Below, piece by piece: positions 36,581 to 48,361 of a stretch of 64,000 nt of DNA. Source of the stretch: Botryotinia globosa (Eukaryota; Ascomycota; Leotiomycetes; Helotiales; Sclerotiniaceae); the NCBI GenBank assembly GCA_014898425.1, contig RCSZ01000021.1, forward strand, positions 248,001 through 312,000. The letters run 5' to 3'. How positions within the stretch are numbered: the stretch's first letter is position 1; each line of letters begins with the position of its first letter. The notes beneath the pieces are model-generated. The model saw only the letters and a list, made by a program, of their open reading frames with translations, ran no database searches and was not told the origin of the DNA. The translations under genes were made by a program, and so were the position numbers.

Positions 36581-37917
36581 ATTGGCTAGTAGTGTAAAAG
36601 AATGTAAGTTTAAAAGAGTGAATGTACTAGACAGTATGGAAAAGAATGTAAGTGATGATGAGATGAGGAATGAAAAGTAGGTGTTTGAAGCTTCCTTATA
36701 TATGTAAAATACATGATGATTGAAATTCGGAGAAGGGGAGAAGTGGAACCCGGTTGAATGGCGCCGTCGGCTGTTGTTGCTAAATGTCAACAGCGGTAAA
36801 CCTAACCCGCGGTGAGTCAAAGTATCTATCATGCTATGGTCCGCTTTTGGCTCTGCAATGTAAGATCAAGGTCCGCATTTTGGTCACAGCAATCCTTAGA
36901 ACATCTTCCAACATAAGCTTTAAAAAAAAGGAGAGATTGTCCGGTGGAGTACAAAATCTCACCACTTTCTTATTGAATAGCATATACAACAAGGGGGAAC
37001 AAAAGGAATGGAATATGAAACGAAGCAAAAGAAGCTTTGAACAAGCACAAGAGGCAATCTTGGCTAGACCCTCCGATATATTAAAATATCATCCCGAAGT
37101 AATTTCGAAGTACCGTTACTCCATAATTACTTGTCAAGGTGATGAAATTGAAGTTCTTCTAGACTATTGCCAGAATACAACAGCTCAATCAGTGTGATGA
37201 ATAAAGAACTAACCCAAAGAGTGATGCGGCGAAGTTGTTGGATGTTTTGAGTTGATGAAATGTCAACAAACGACGGGATGCACTAGAAATTTGATGGAAG
37301 TTTAGAAGGATGTTATTGGTGTGGTTAGCAACCCCTGAGGTTCTAATTGGTGCTTTTGCGAGGTAGTACCATTCAATACAATACGGCATAACGTAGGGAT
37401 TATGCTTTTGGAATTTCAATCTGATGGTGGTTGGAAAATGGTGGATCATCTGATGGCATTACAATGGGTGACTTTTTCCATCCCACAAAGTTCTTCCGTC
37501 CAATGATTGAGATGAAAGTGGACTGGTGCATTAATTCATGTTTCATCATCACAGGGAGTCATTCTCTATTTGCTGGTACATCAGCCACACTTCTCATACC
37601 CTTCCACTACCTAGGTAATCACACTATTCGGACTTTACTAACCATGTTCACTAAGATTAAGGTACGATCCGCGAACGGAAGCGTAACATTTTGAACTTAA
37701 AGGCCTTGTTAGTGAGGAGTGAAAGTTAATTCTTAATTCTATACGCAAACACGTGAGCGATACGGACGGCCGGATATCGACTAGGTGACTAGGTTCAACG
37801 GTCATTAGAATTGTGATTGGAATATTAATTTATGTGAACTTCATCTACAAGGGCATGTTTTTGATAAATATCGAGCTACAATTTGAGTGAATTTCTATAT
37901 TTTATTTTATAGTTTTA
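36581..37917. other. pg1 upstream region
   Basis: About 1.3 kb. The plus-strand frame at 36784-37197 (137 aa) is the longest but shows no domain, so I do not call it a gene. Beyond 37700 the sequence grades into the AT-rich repeat island. Confidence 0.5.
36694..36702 (-). promoter_or_regulatory. TATA box of pg1
   Basis: TATATAAGG on the minus strand, 114 nt upstream of the ATG, fits a core promoter element. Confidence 0.6.
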
Positions 37918-38290
37918 TTAGAGGTTTACCTACTTAATAATCTTACTGTCCGCGAGGACTGAAGCTATATGGATACGAAAAAAGAGAACTCTCGCTTAGT
38001 AAAACTCGATTCAAGCGATCTGATTGATTAGAATGAATTTTGATTTTATTAATATTATAGAATAGTGTTAGACTAATGAATATAGTGAATCTTTTTCAAT
38101 AAAACCATTTAAATTCAATTGAATAAAAAAAGAAAAAGTAATAATCATATAGAATATATTAAGGGCTTTCAAATAATATGTTTTTTATAATGCTAGCTTC
38201 AAAACTAGAGTTTTTATAAAGGATTGAAGCTTAAATAATATAAATATATTTAAAGCTTATACAATCAATCGAAAAAGAGTTATATTGAAT
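37918..38290. repeat. Dispersed repeat, copy 2
   Basis: Matches the repeat at 2938-3480: AGGTTTACCT, a GC-rich head (TGTCCGCGAGGACTGAAG), AACTCTCGCTTAGT and GATTCAAGCGATCTGATTG, then one unit with AAGGGCTTTCAAATAATATG and GGATTGAA. It has one unit where copy 1 has two, and ends where MITE copy A begins. Differences from copy 1 are mostly transitions. Confidence 0.75.
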
Positions 38291-38294
38291 ATAG

Positions 38295-38657
38295 TATAGA
38301 AAAACTTGATTATATCAGATAAAGATTTTTAATTAATCAAATCTAGTAGATTCTGATATAAAAAATAATGGTTTGAGTTTTTTAATCAAATTTTTTATTC
38401 GATTTCAATTCTAAATTCTAACATTTTCGGAAAAAAAGTTATATGATTATAATAAATCAAATTTATTAATTAAAAGAAAGTTTATTTAATTAGATTTATT
38501 ATTAAAATTTCTATTGGATTTGTGAAAAAGTATTCAACATTTCAATTTTGTTTAAAAATCTGATATTATTATATAAAAAGTATTCAAATAAGGAAACTAT
38601 TCTAGTATATCTAAGATTCCGATATATTCCAGTTCGATATAGCTAAGTTTTTCTATA
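38295..38657. mobile_element. TA-flanked MITE, copy A (heavily mutated)
   Basis: Element 38297-38655 with terminal repeats TAGAAAAACTTGATTATAT (left) and, inverted from the right, TAGAAAAACTTAGCTATAT, flanked by TA. It aligns along its length with copy B at 38768-39133; where they differ, copy A mostly has T for C or A for G, so CCGG motifs in B appear as TCAG, CTAG or CCGA in A. Confidence 0.8.
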
Positions 38658-38738
38658 GATCTATTTGTGAGGGCGCACGTACCCTCTATGCACGTGACCG
38701 GCTATACTAGCCGTTTTAGCTAGTTTTTCAAGTATAAG

Positions 38739-38761
38739 TTGAAAGCCTCGCTTTCAACTTT
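38739..38761. repeat. Perfect hairpin between the two MITEs
   Basis: AGTTGAAAGC-CTC-GCTTTCAACT: 10-bp perfect arms with a 3-nt loop, in the 110-bp spacer. Confidence 0.75.
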
Positions 38762-38765
38762 CTCC

Positions 38766-39135
38766 TACAGAAGAACTTGGTTATACCGGACTGAGATTTT
38801 CGACCAATCAAATCCGGTATATCCAAGATTCCGGTATAAAAAATGATGGCCCAAGCTTTCTAACCAAAATTTATATCCGATTTCTGTTCCAAACCCCGAT
38901 ATTTTCGGAAAAATCATGTGATTAAAGCGAATCATGCTTATTAATCAAAAAAGAAAGCTTATTCAGCCAGATTTACTACCAAAATTTATATCGGATTCAC
39001 GAAAAAAGTGTCCGGTATACCGGTATATCCAAAAAATCCGGTATTACCATATAAAAAGTGTTCAAATAAGGAAATTATTCCGGTATATCCAAGATTCCGG
39101 TATATCCCAGTCCGGTATAGTCAAGTTTTTCTGTA
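38766..39135. mobile_element. TA-flanked MITE, copy B (better preserved)
   Basis: Element 38768-39133 between TA duplications. The left end reads CAGAAGAACTTGGTTATACC and the inverted right end CAGAAAAACTTGACTATACC; both continue GGACTG. The interior is rich in CCGGTATA motifs and is non-coding. The TA duplication and termini fit a non-autonomous Tc1/mariner-superfamily element. Same family and orientation as copy A, 112 bp away. Confidence 0.8.
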
Positions 39136-40881
39136 GCTCTTTATCAATAACTACACTATTAAAAAGACAACTCTTCTTTCGTTCCCAGGCTCTTCACACG
39201 TAGTACTTTCTATATCAAAATTCACTTATTTTAGAATTCAATATTAAATCAATTTGATATTATAATATATTCAAAATTTCCAACTAAAATAGAACCTAAT
39301 AGAAATTTTTATACTGTGATTTTAAATTTTTATTGAATATTTTGATTAGCTTAAAATATATAATATACTATTAATATTTGAAATTACTATAAGAAATAGT
39401 GTTTATTTTAAAGATCAATCTTATATATAGAATTCATTAATATATATTAGATAGAAACCTATAAAATTAATATGAAAAAGTTATATATTGAATCTCTATA
39501 TGTATCTTGATTATCAAAACTTTTTAATGGTTTTTCCAATTATTATAAATTTATAAAAATAGTGAATAAAGTATAGTATTTGGTGAGGAAATTCGCTTAA
39601 ATTTACATCGGGCCCCTCTTCAAAAACACGCCCTCGTATAAAAAAGCGCTTTGCGCATGGACCGGGCATTTATCAAAAACATGCCCTCGTATATCAAAGT
39701 TTAAACTTTCCGTGATGATGGTGTACTATCGAAACCCTCCGAGTCCGACTCCCCGAGATGTACAATCTAACCCCTCCGGATTCTAAAGTGATATTGCAAT
39801 TGTAAACTTTAACCCCCATCTTCAAGACATCAGGGTCTTCGATGTTATTGACCTGTCATTGCAACTCTAATCTGATCTGATCTGGTCTGGTCTAGTTCGG
39901 TCTGTACGCCACATGTTGAAAGTCGTTTAAAAAACCCCCAGAAAGATGTATCTACTTAGAACGACACTTAAGTTTCTTTGTGTCTACATGCAGTACCAAG
40001 ACCTCCCCGACGCTGCCGGCAGCCCAATATAGATTCTCAGCGTTGCTTGTTTACCGCCTCCAAGTGATCCCAATTCATATAAATCGACTTGGCTCCCCAA
40101 TACCCCTATTGGCATCGCATAAGCTTTTGCCAAGTTGTTGTAAGCCATAAAAGCTAATCTATACAGGCGAAAATACCCATTGTATAATATATTAAAACTC
40201 CGCAATAGTCCGCACGTGTCCTGCAACGGCATTACATATAACATGATTGAACAAAGCAGATTGTAAATCATTTCGGATTTCGCAGGGTGCATCACACCCT
40301 ATCAGCAAATCGACAGAAAGTGGTGCGAGAGTGGACGAGAGTGGGTTTGTTGGGGGAATATGGAACGACTAGAAATTTCTTAGAAACTTGGTTCATCAAT
40401 TCGCAGAAGATATTAATTCACGCTCTTTTGATTACGATTTTCAATCTGTTCGAACTACGAAGGTTGAAAGGGTAATTAATGTCAATCCCACTTTAATGGA
40501 ATCTTGCTGTTTTTAGAGAATTTATTGCTGCTTTAAGCTATTCGAATAGATATTGAGCTGTTCCTCCCCCCTTCAAGATTCAACATTCAAAGCTTTTACT
40601 TGCTTTTTATCAATTCTGATGATTTTATAAATAAAATGTGATTTTTGACAATACTTCCGCCTGATAAATTTCACCATATATTTAAAGATTCAACCAGCGT
40701 TGTGCTTTGATTGGTCTATAAAGCTTGAAAGTGGGACAATATTTACCCTTCCAATCTTCGTATATCGTTCTTTATTATCCCTCTCGTAATCATTACTAAG
40801 ATCGAATGATATCTCAATGTATAAAATAGGAGCTCATCATTGGCGGCCCTATATTTCATTTCGAATAATTCATTATCCATC
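39136..40881. other. Repeat island edge and intergenic DNA
   Basis: The AT-rich start ends near 39590. At 39615-39690 the phrase CAAAAACAYGCCCTCGTATA occurs twice in direct orientation about 50 bp apart, with a GC-rich insert between. The minus-strand frame 39984-40295 has no recognisable domain. No gene is supported. Confidence 0.5.
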
Positions 40882-41013
40882 TACTCGTGCGGCCAGAAAG
40901 TATGCAACTCCGGCGCTATGAAAACCAGGTCAGCTCTCTTGTAAGTTGTAGGTTACCATCTTATGGTAGGTGCATCTAGTGTCGGAGTTGCATACCTTCT
41001 GGCCGCACGAGTA
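40882..41013. mobile_element. 128-bp hairpin MITE upstream of the PME gene
   Basis: Element 40884-41011 flanked by TA. Left end CTCGTGCGGCCAGAAAGTAT and inverted right end CTCGTGCGGCCAGAAGGTAT both continue GCAACTCCG, so about 30 of the outer bases pair with one or two mismatches around a loop of about 65 nt. It is GC-rich and shows no RIP-like decay, so it is a recent insertion or was protected by its small size. It lies about 780 bp upstream of the pectin methylesterase ATG. Confidence 0.85.
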
Positions 41014-41790
41014 TCAAGCATTTGCATTATATTTTGCTTTTCAAAAAATCTAGAATACTCCGAATAGTCTGTCCGTGCATCTCCGCAATCTCACTCAACC
41101 TCTCACAGTCGTCTAGTCTAGTCTAGACTTTACTTGTATTTCGATTTGCGAGGGGCGTTTCATGTTTGTTTCTACAATTTTGGTGAAGAAGAGCTTGCAT
41201 GAAGGATAGCTTGTTCCATAGATCAGATGATCAAGCAGCCAAGCAGAAGATCTTTACTTGAACCATTGTTTGTGTTTATCTGATGCAAATGTCCAGATTT
41301 GCTAACGTCATTGTTCCATGGCCAAAATGAATTTCATCAACATGAGCTCCCTTCTGCTTGTTGTGTACGCCTCGTATGGACGGAATAAGCAAAAGCTTTT
41401 GGGCTGAACGTACTAATGTAAATCTGGTGAGATGCCCTGTATAAAAGCGGTTATCCAGACCTCATTGAGCAACCCCATCTCATATATGCAGGGAAGCGAC
41501 AGGGGATTCAAGCGTGCAAGTGTGGGGTTGGTAGCTCCTGACATCTATGGACGAAACGTTATTCACGGAATCCTATTCAAAAATCGTCTATCGGGAATTT
41601 TCAATCTTTCTCTACCCTCGGCGTTTAATTTGGATTCTTCCACGAAGTTTTTCCTTTCTCAAATGCTTACGCACGCGTGTTATGATTGCCCTAAGTTAAA
41701 TAGTCTGGCTTAGCCGTGGAAATTCGGTCCAGCTCAACCCACTCTATTCAATCATTCATCCGTATCTTCGTTCTAGCATTAATTGCCAAG
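41014..41790. other. PME promoter region
   Basis: About 780 bp between the hairpin MITE and the ATG, with no supported gene. The plus-strand frames at 41432-41713 and the N-terminal extension of the 41716 frame are considered leader sequence. Confidence 0.5.
41440..41447 (+). promoter_or_regulatory. Possible TATA box for the PME gene
   Basis: TATAAAAG, 351 nt upstream of the ATG. The distance would require a long 5' leader, so the call is tentative. Confidence 0.35.
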
Positions 41791-42829
41791 ATGCGTGTCC
41801 TTCTTACCCTCAGTTCTTTCATTGCTGCTGTGCTGGCCACTGCTCGTACGGCACCCCCATCAGGTGCTATCACCGCTGGGTCCGGAGGAACCTACTCTAC
41901 CGTATGTTGCTTAGAACGTATCCACAAGAATTCGCTTTTACTAACCAAGCAAATAGTTCCAAAAAGCCGTCAACGCTCTTAGCAAGACCACAACCTCCGC
42001 CCAAGTCATTTTCCTCTACTCTGGAACTTACTCGGAACAAGTTACCATCCCCGCCTTGAAGGGAAAGCTCACCGTCTACGGATACACCAAGGACACTTCT
42101 AGCTACTCAAACAATGTTGTCAACATCGTACACAGCTCTTCCCTCTTGAGTGGAGCTGCCAGTGATGAAGAAACCGGAACCGTCATTAACTTGTCGGAGA
42201 ACACCTCTTTCTACAACATCAACATCAAGAACACCTATGGAAAGGGTTCGCAAGCCATTGCTTTGGCTGCCTACAACACCGAACAAGGATACTACGGTGT
42301 TGGTCTTTACGGATACCAAGATACTCTCTTGACCCAAATCGGTAACCAAGTTTACGCCAAGTGCTACATTGAGGGAGCCGTTGATTGGATCTTCGGCCAA
42401 CACTCCGTTGCTTGGATTGATGGTTCTACCATTGCTGCTTCTGCTGGTGGTGGATGCATTACTGCCAACGGGCGCCCAACTTCCTCTGACCCATCTTTCT
42501 ACGTTATCAACAAGTGCACTGTTACTACCAGTTCCTCCTCAACTGCTGGTTCGGGAACTGTTTGTCTCGGTCGTCCATGGTCTGAGTATGCTCGTGTTGC
42601 TTACCAAGAAACTTCCCTCGGCAGCATCATTGAGAAAGTCGGATGGTCCCAATGGTCTACCAGTGATGCAAGAACTGGTGCTGTTCTCTTTGAGGAGTAT
42701 GCCAACACTGGTACTGGTGCTTCAGGTACTCGTGCTAGCTTTTCAAAGAAGTACACTACTGCCTACACCATCGGTGGTGTTTTGGGAAGCTCCTACAAGA
42801 ACTGGGTTGATACCTCTTACCTTTCTTAA
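41791..42829 (+). CDS. pme1: Pectin methylesterase (CE8)
   Basis: Two exons, 41791-41901 and 41957-42829, with a 55-nt GT-AG intron, give 327 aa. Removes methyl esters from homogalacturonan, supplying substrate for polygalacturonase; secreted. The signal peptide is MRVLLTLSSFIAAVLA. The intron joins GGTYSTF to QKAVNALSKTT, the conserved first beta-helix region. Catalytic motifs are GYQDTLL (Gln), CYIEGAVDWIFGQ (Asp) and VCLGRPWSEYARV (Arg and Trp). I chose the ATG at 41791 because the signal peptide begins there; the frame is open upstream to 41716 but that extension would bury the signal. It lies 5.2 kb from pg1 on the opposite strand, divergent across the transposon island. Confidence 0.93.
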
Positions 42830-45800
42830 ATGGGTATCAGCATGACTCTGAGAGTAGGAATTGGGGATGATGACTGAGAGATGTGGTTATTTTTTGATGG
42901 GGAATTTTCAATTGTATATAGCTATTTTAAGCTTAAATCGCTTTCTGTGCATAAATATTATGGCTTTTTTGCTGCAACGAAAATCTTATTATTCGTCTTG
43001 TTTTGCATTGTGAATATGTGATAAGTTGAAGTTTAGTTTCGTTTTCAAATATCCAAATCTTGCCTACTGTTAGTAGATTTTGATCTAGTACAACATCGTT
43101 TACATTTTCACGTCATTCCATCACCACTAATCTCAATACTCAATCACTTGCTTTCCACTCAACATTATTCTAATCATTCTTTTTCTTCAGAATTATCTCA
43201 TGTATTTTTATTAAACCAACAAAATCTCCATCGCCATCATAATCATAATCACATCTCATGTTATTCTCACTCATCCTTCTAAATTTCAGCAACATCACAA
43301 TCCGAACAGCGTAAGTTTCAAACTCGAATGAAGATATCTACAAAAAAAACATGTAAGATTTCTATCTCCATTCTCACTCCCATTCTTATTCTCCTCTTCA
43401 CATAAAATCAAAATCCTTGATCATTCTAATTTTCAGAATGTACTTAGAATCTGTACTCGTAGACAGAGGAAAGTAGTGTAAGTAAATTGTAAAGATAATC
43501 AAAAATTAAAGACAGGATAGTATCCTGATTGAAAAATGAGGTTTATATTCTGCTAATCATTTGCTCAATATCTGATTAAAATCTTCTCTAATACTCTTGA
43601 ATAGAATGAGGTTGATTGATTAGCAAGAGACGGCTCTGACTTGGTGTTGTATTGAAATATAATTGAGGGATATCGTATATCTATTTCTATATTATCTTAC
43701 AATAAATCTATTGTTTTACTATCTCACTACTTCCTGGATTTCAGAATTGATACAAGTACTCCTAAGGAAAATCTCAAATCAACTAGCTCCTCACTGTTGA
43801 CTTCTAGTCCTCTCCTCATCGTTTCCTTGCTGTAAATCCATGGCCAACTTCACCCTTCCTCATATCAATTTGCCGAAATCCCCTATGTAGTACTTCTATA
43901 CATCTTCTAAGAATCACTGTAATCCGTAGGAAGAAATCGTCTAGGCAAAGTAAACTCTTGAACCTAGTATCATTTCTCAAATTATCTACTCGAGGTCAAA
44001 ATTTCAAAATGTAAGGTATACTGATCAGACACATCTTTCAAGTTCTTAGTATCTAAACATCTATATAGATTACGCTATATATAGGAATGCTTTTCCTTCT
44101 ATATATCTTTATATACATAATACATCATTAAACTAAATCTCTTCTCTCATTATGTTCTTGAGTTAAGTAACTCAAGTTAGTCGAGTCAAGACATGTCAGA
44201 AAGAAAAGCTGATCATCTATTACTCAGTCACAGTACTTTTGTTAAACACACACAAGTATAGATGCTGTATTTTGAAAACTCATATCCATCAAAATTCTCC
44301 TTGTCCCTCATCTTTCTCACATCTCCTCCCTCCCTACCATCCATTTGTCAAAAAAAAAGACAAACCGAAACCCAGCTCCCATCCAGGTCCTAAGCCTCCT
44401 TCCTCCTGATATACCTTCTCATGAACTGATACACTTCACAAACCAGAATGAAATCTCTCTAAAGTCCAAACCACTCGAAAACTTCCACATTGCAACTAGT
44501 ATCTACCTACGCATCTAGAAATCAAAACTTGAAGCCTTCGTTCCAAATCTCAAAGTCCGTACACTTGTGAGTTGAGGAGAGAACTTACAGGTTGGTAATG
44601 AATATGTGATACAAATCGTAATTCTACTGTTTCATATGTAAAGCTCTTGATATCGAATCGTATCACACTATGTTAAATTTGAGTTTGAGATCTCTATAAC
44701 CTATTTTCATATCAATCTCGTCAGACCCTCTCTATATCATGCGTTTAATGCCTAATAATAAGAATAATAATAAGCGGATTTCGACTTTCGATTCGAATAT
44801 ATCTCTATCTATGCTTCTATTCTTCTACCTACCCCCATCCTATCTTCCTCTTTCTTTGTTTCCATCCATCCATATAATATAACCCAAATTCCACCCACCC
44901 CTTCACATTTACATACCTATATACCTCTTATTCCCCTACTCTATCAAGAAATATCCACACATATGACAATCTAATGAAATAAACTCTCGCTTGCACATAT
45001 ACATATACGTATATAAATGCATATACAATCTCTCTTTTTTTCTTTTCTTCCCCTCCTAGCAATTTCATCTCATCTCATTCCACTCGCATCCTTGATCCCC
45101 AATCCTCAATCCTTACTTCCCAATTCCAAGATATTAAACTTTTGAAATCACTTCTATGTCATTATATCAAATCAAATCCCCCCTCCCATCCTATTTCCAA
45201 CCCTCCAACCCTCCAACCCTCAATCTTTCAATCTTTCAACCCCAATAAACTCTAACAAATCACCCACCACCCACCACTCAGTCACTCAACCACTCACCCG
45301 CAAATCCCACCCCCCAAATCAGCAAATCAGCAAATCAGAATTTCAAATCTCAATTCTCAAATTCTCAAATCTCAACCCTCAAAAATCCAAAGAAACCTCA
45401 CGACTCATCAAACCCAGATATTTGCCTGGACAATCTCCCGCACAAATTCTCCAAACTATTCTACAAACGCGTTCATCATCCTGATTCCTCTTTCCTTCCT
45501 TATTTTCTCTCCTCAAATCTTTCTCCCTCTTCATCCCTCTTTTAATACTTACATCTTCCCACGCACATTTTCAACACATAATATAATATGATATAACATA
45601 ATAGATCTACTTACTATCTCATTATCATCACTCTCACCCCTCCTCACTCTCACCCCTCCTCACTCTTCACTCTCACTCCTCCTCATTCTTCACTCTCATC
45701 CCTCCCCCTCCTCACCCCTCCCCCTCCTCTCCCCCTCCTCACAGCCACTCACAATACTCATTTGCACCCCTTACCCCCCTCACCCCCCTATTCTCTATAT

Positions 45801-46332
45801 CAACCTCAAGCCCAACCAATCTCAATACAATATTATCTAATACAACACAACATCACTCAATACAACACAACTCATATGAAATATACTATCAAAAACTCGA
45901 TTATTATTTATTAACACTACTAGCATTAACACTATCAACATTAACATTATCAAATATCAATTACTATACTACCAACTACTACTACTATTACTACTACTAC
46001 TACTACAACCATTACATATCTAAACCTCCTCAAATAATATATACAAACAATAACCCCACTTTCTTGAAAAAGATCATACGTATAATCAATCAATTATTTA
46101 TTCATCGCTTAACTCTCAAACTCCTGGATATCGCTTATTTCCCCATGCTTTTCCTTTCCAATCCCATTCCCATTCGATTCTTTTATCCACTATAAAATCT
46201 ACTTTTTCTTCATCCTATCCCCATGCAATTAATTATATCATGACATTAAAAACTATTGGTATCTTCATCTTCCATCTTCCATCTCCTCATGAAATCATAA
46301 TCCATCACATACACCCCGCTCCTCTCCTCGAA
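42830..46332. other. Long gene-free, pyrimidine-rich intergenic region
   Basis: 3.5 kb with no open frame of interest. From about 44300 to 46200 the plus strand is strongly C/T-rich with few purines. A 9-bp hairpin (CTTGAGTTA-AG-TAACTCAAG) lies at about 44156-44175. Convergent 3' ends of PME and the MFS gene bound it. Confidence 0.6.
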
Positions 46333-48361
46333 TTAAACTCTAGCTTCCTCTCCCTTCTCCTTTCCATTAACATCTCGATCAATCTCTCCATTCCCATTCG
46401 TACTCGTGCTTCCTCCTTCCTCCTCATCCCTCGGAGCCTGCTGCGTGGGATAAACCGGCGCAAACTTACTCTTCGCCCTAAGCTTCTCTCCATACAAGTA
46501 AAAGCACACTGGAATCGGCACCAACACAAATGCTACACAACCCAACAATGTTCCCGCCCAATTGACTCCCATTGCCTTGAACATATATTGTGAAAACAAC
46601 GGGAATCCCGCTCCTGCCAACGATCTCAACAATGTATTTGCCGCAATAGCCGATGCTGCAAACATAAGATATGCATCCACAAGATAATTCAAACTCTGCA
46701 AAAAGATTGCCAAAAGTCCAAATCCTGTAAGTAAACCCGAAAGCGTGGGAACGATCCAATGAATATCAGCTCTATACCCCGACCAACCGAACCAAAAGAG
46801 TCCTGCCGCGAAACTCACTCCTCCAATAATCACCGGTGGAAGACGCCATTCAGGAACTGGAATACCGTTGTTTGCTGCTAGCTTACGATTGTAAGATGGT
46901 TGAGTAAGAACGACGTAGACACCTGCGATTAACATTCCAATGATCATACCGAAATATGGAAGACCACCTACGCCACCTGTGAAACCGTGGATTTGTTGGA
47001 AGACGATTGGATAGGCTGTGAGGAAGAGGTAAAGAAGACCGTAGATGAAAGCCATATAAATCGATAGAAGAAGAACGATAGGTTCTGATGCTAAAAGTCT
47101 AAGAGGACGAGAGAAATTCTTGGTGACCAATTCACGGAAATCAATCTCGATTTCTTCTTGTTTGGCGTGAATACCCCAATTTTTGGTTCTTCTTCTGAGT
47201 TCGGCTGCTTTTTCGATCAAGATGACAGGTGGGTAGGTTTCGGAAAGGAAGAAGAGATCTAGGATGAATGCTGCAAAACCCATGATAGCAGTCAACCATT
47301 CAGTCCAACGCCAGCCGAGATGAGATTCAACGATAAATCCACCAATGAAAGGTGCTAGAAGAGGTCCAGTGAAAACCGTCATCGAGAATACGGTGATAGC
47401 AAGTCCTCTCGTTTTATTATCGAACATGTCTGAGAAAACAGCTGCAACAACTGCTAAAGGAGCTGCACCAAACATACCTATTCATCTAGTGATTAGCCTT
47501 TGCCTATGCGAAATCTCGAAGCGAGAAAATAATGGTATACATACCACCCCAAAATCTACAGATCAAAACTGTTTGTAAATCTTTCGCCGCCGCGACCGCA
47601 ATCTGAAAAATCGAAAATCCAAACATAGAGAGAACAATTGGTAATCTTCTTCCCTTCAATTCCGACAAAGGAGCCCATAATATTGGTCCAAAAGCAAATC
47701 CTAGAACATAGAACGAGAGTCCTAACAATCCTACTTCTGTGGAAACATTGAATTCCGCTGCCACAACTCTGGTTGCTGTTGAGAAGATACTCGATGTAAA
47801 CGATGATACTAATGTTGTATAAGCCAACATTACTGCCGTAACAAACCTATTACGATTGATTAGCTTCACTTTGATTGGAGAAGTAGGAAAACTCTTGGGA
47901 ACTCACTTCTTTTTCATGGGCCAATTGACAGCATGAAGCGGATCATCTGGTCCATCAAATTCTACCACGTATTCCTCCCGAGCCGGTAGCAGTGGAGGAT
48001 ACTCCTTCCCCAAGCCCATCAATGGTAATGGTTTCTCCTTTGTACTAAATATCCTGGTAAGTCTACTACTCCTTCCCGTCGCAGTTCTTCCCACCGTCCC
48101 CGTGTGCTGCGAGCGCGCAGTTTGAATGCGAGATATAACAGTTGGGTGTCGTTCTAGATCAGCTTGTGTGGGAGCTCGAGAAACTGTAGGACGTATTGAG
48201 GCATCGGATGAAGTCGTCGAGATGGAGGATGCAGTGGGTATACGTTCTATTTCGTGGGAGGGATGGCGGGGTAGAGGGGAATGGATGGGAGACTCGACGG
48301 AATAACGTTCTGGAGAGGCATCACGCTCGGCGCGTATTATTTCTCGATCTGCCTCATTCAT
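46333..48361 (-). CDS. MFS drug:H+ antiporter (DHA1, Tpo1/Flu1-like)
   Basis: Three exons (48361-47907, 47846-47545, 47477-46333), introns 60 and 67 nt, give 633 aa. A 150-residue hydrophilic, Ser/Arg-rich N-terminal tail ends in the DHA1 signature [21 protein letters not shown]. The twelve-helix core follows: [32 protein letters not shown], the [14 protein letters not shown] motif A, then [20 protein letters not shown] across intron 2, [26 protein letters not shown], and in the second half [25 protein letters not shown] and [21 protein letters not shown] charged cytosolic tail ends [10 protein letters not shown]. Members export drugs, polyamines or metabolites at the plasma membrane; the substrate is not predictable. 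Every exon join restores a conserved motif, in contrast to the MFS relic at 13-15 kb. Confidence 0.92.

Noticed and set aside
35405..36589. 394-aa plus-strand frame over the polygalacturonase gene
   Set aside because: Antisense shadow of pg1 kept open by its strong codon bias; the Gly/Thr/Asp-rich translation matches nothing.
36784..37197. 137-aa plus-strand frame upstream of pg1
   Set aside because: No domain, overlaps the pg1 promoter region, composition like random sequence.
39984..40295. 103-aa minus-strand frame
   Set aside because: No family resemblance, no supporting splice structure.
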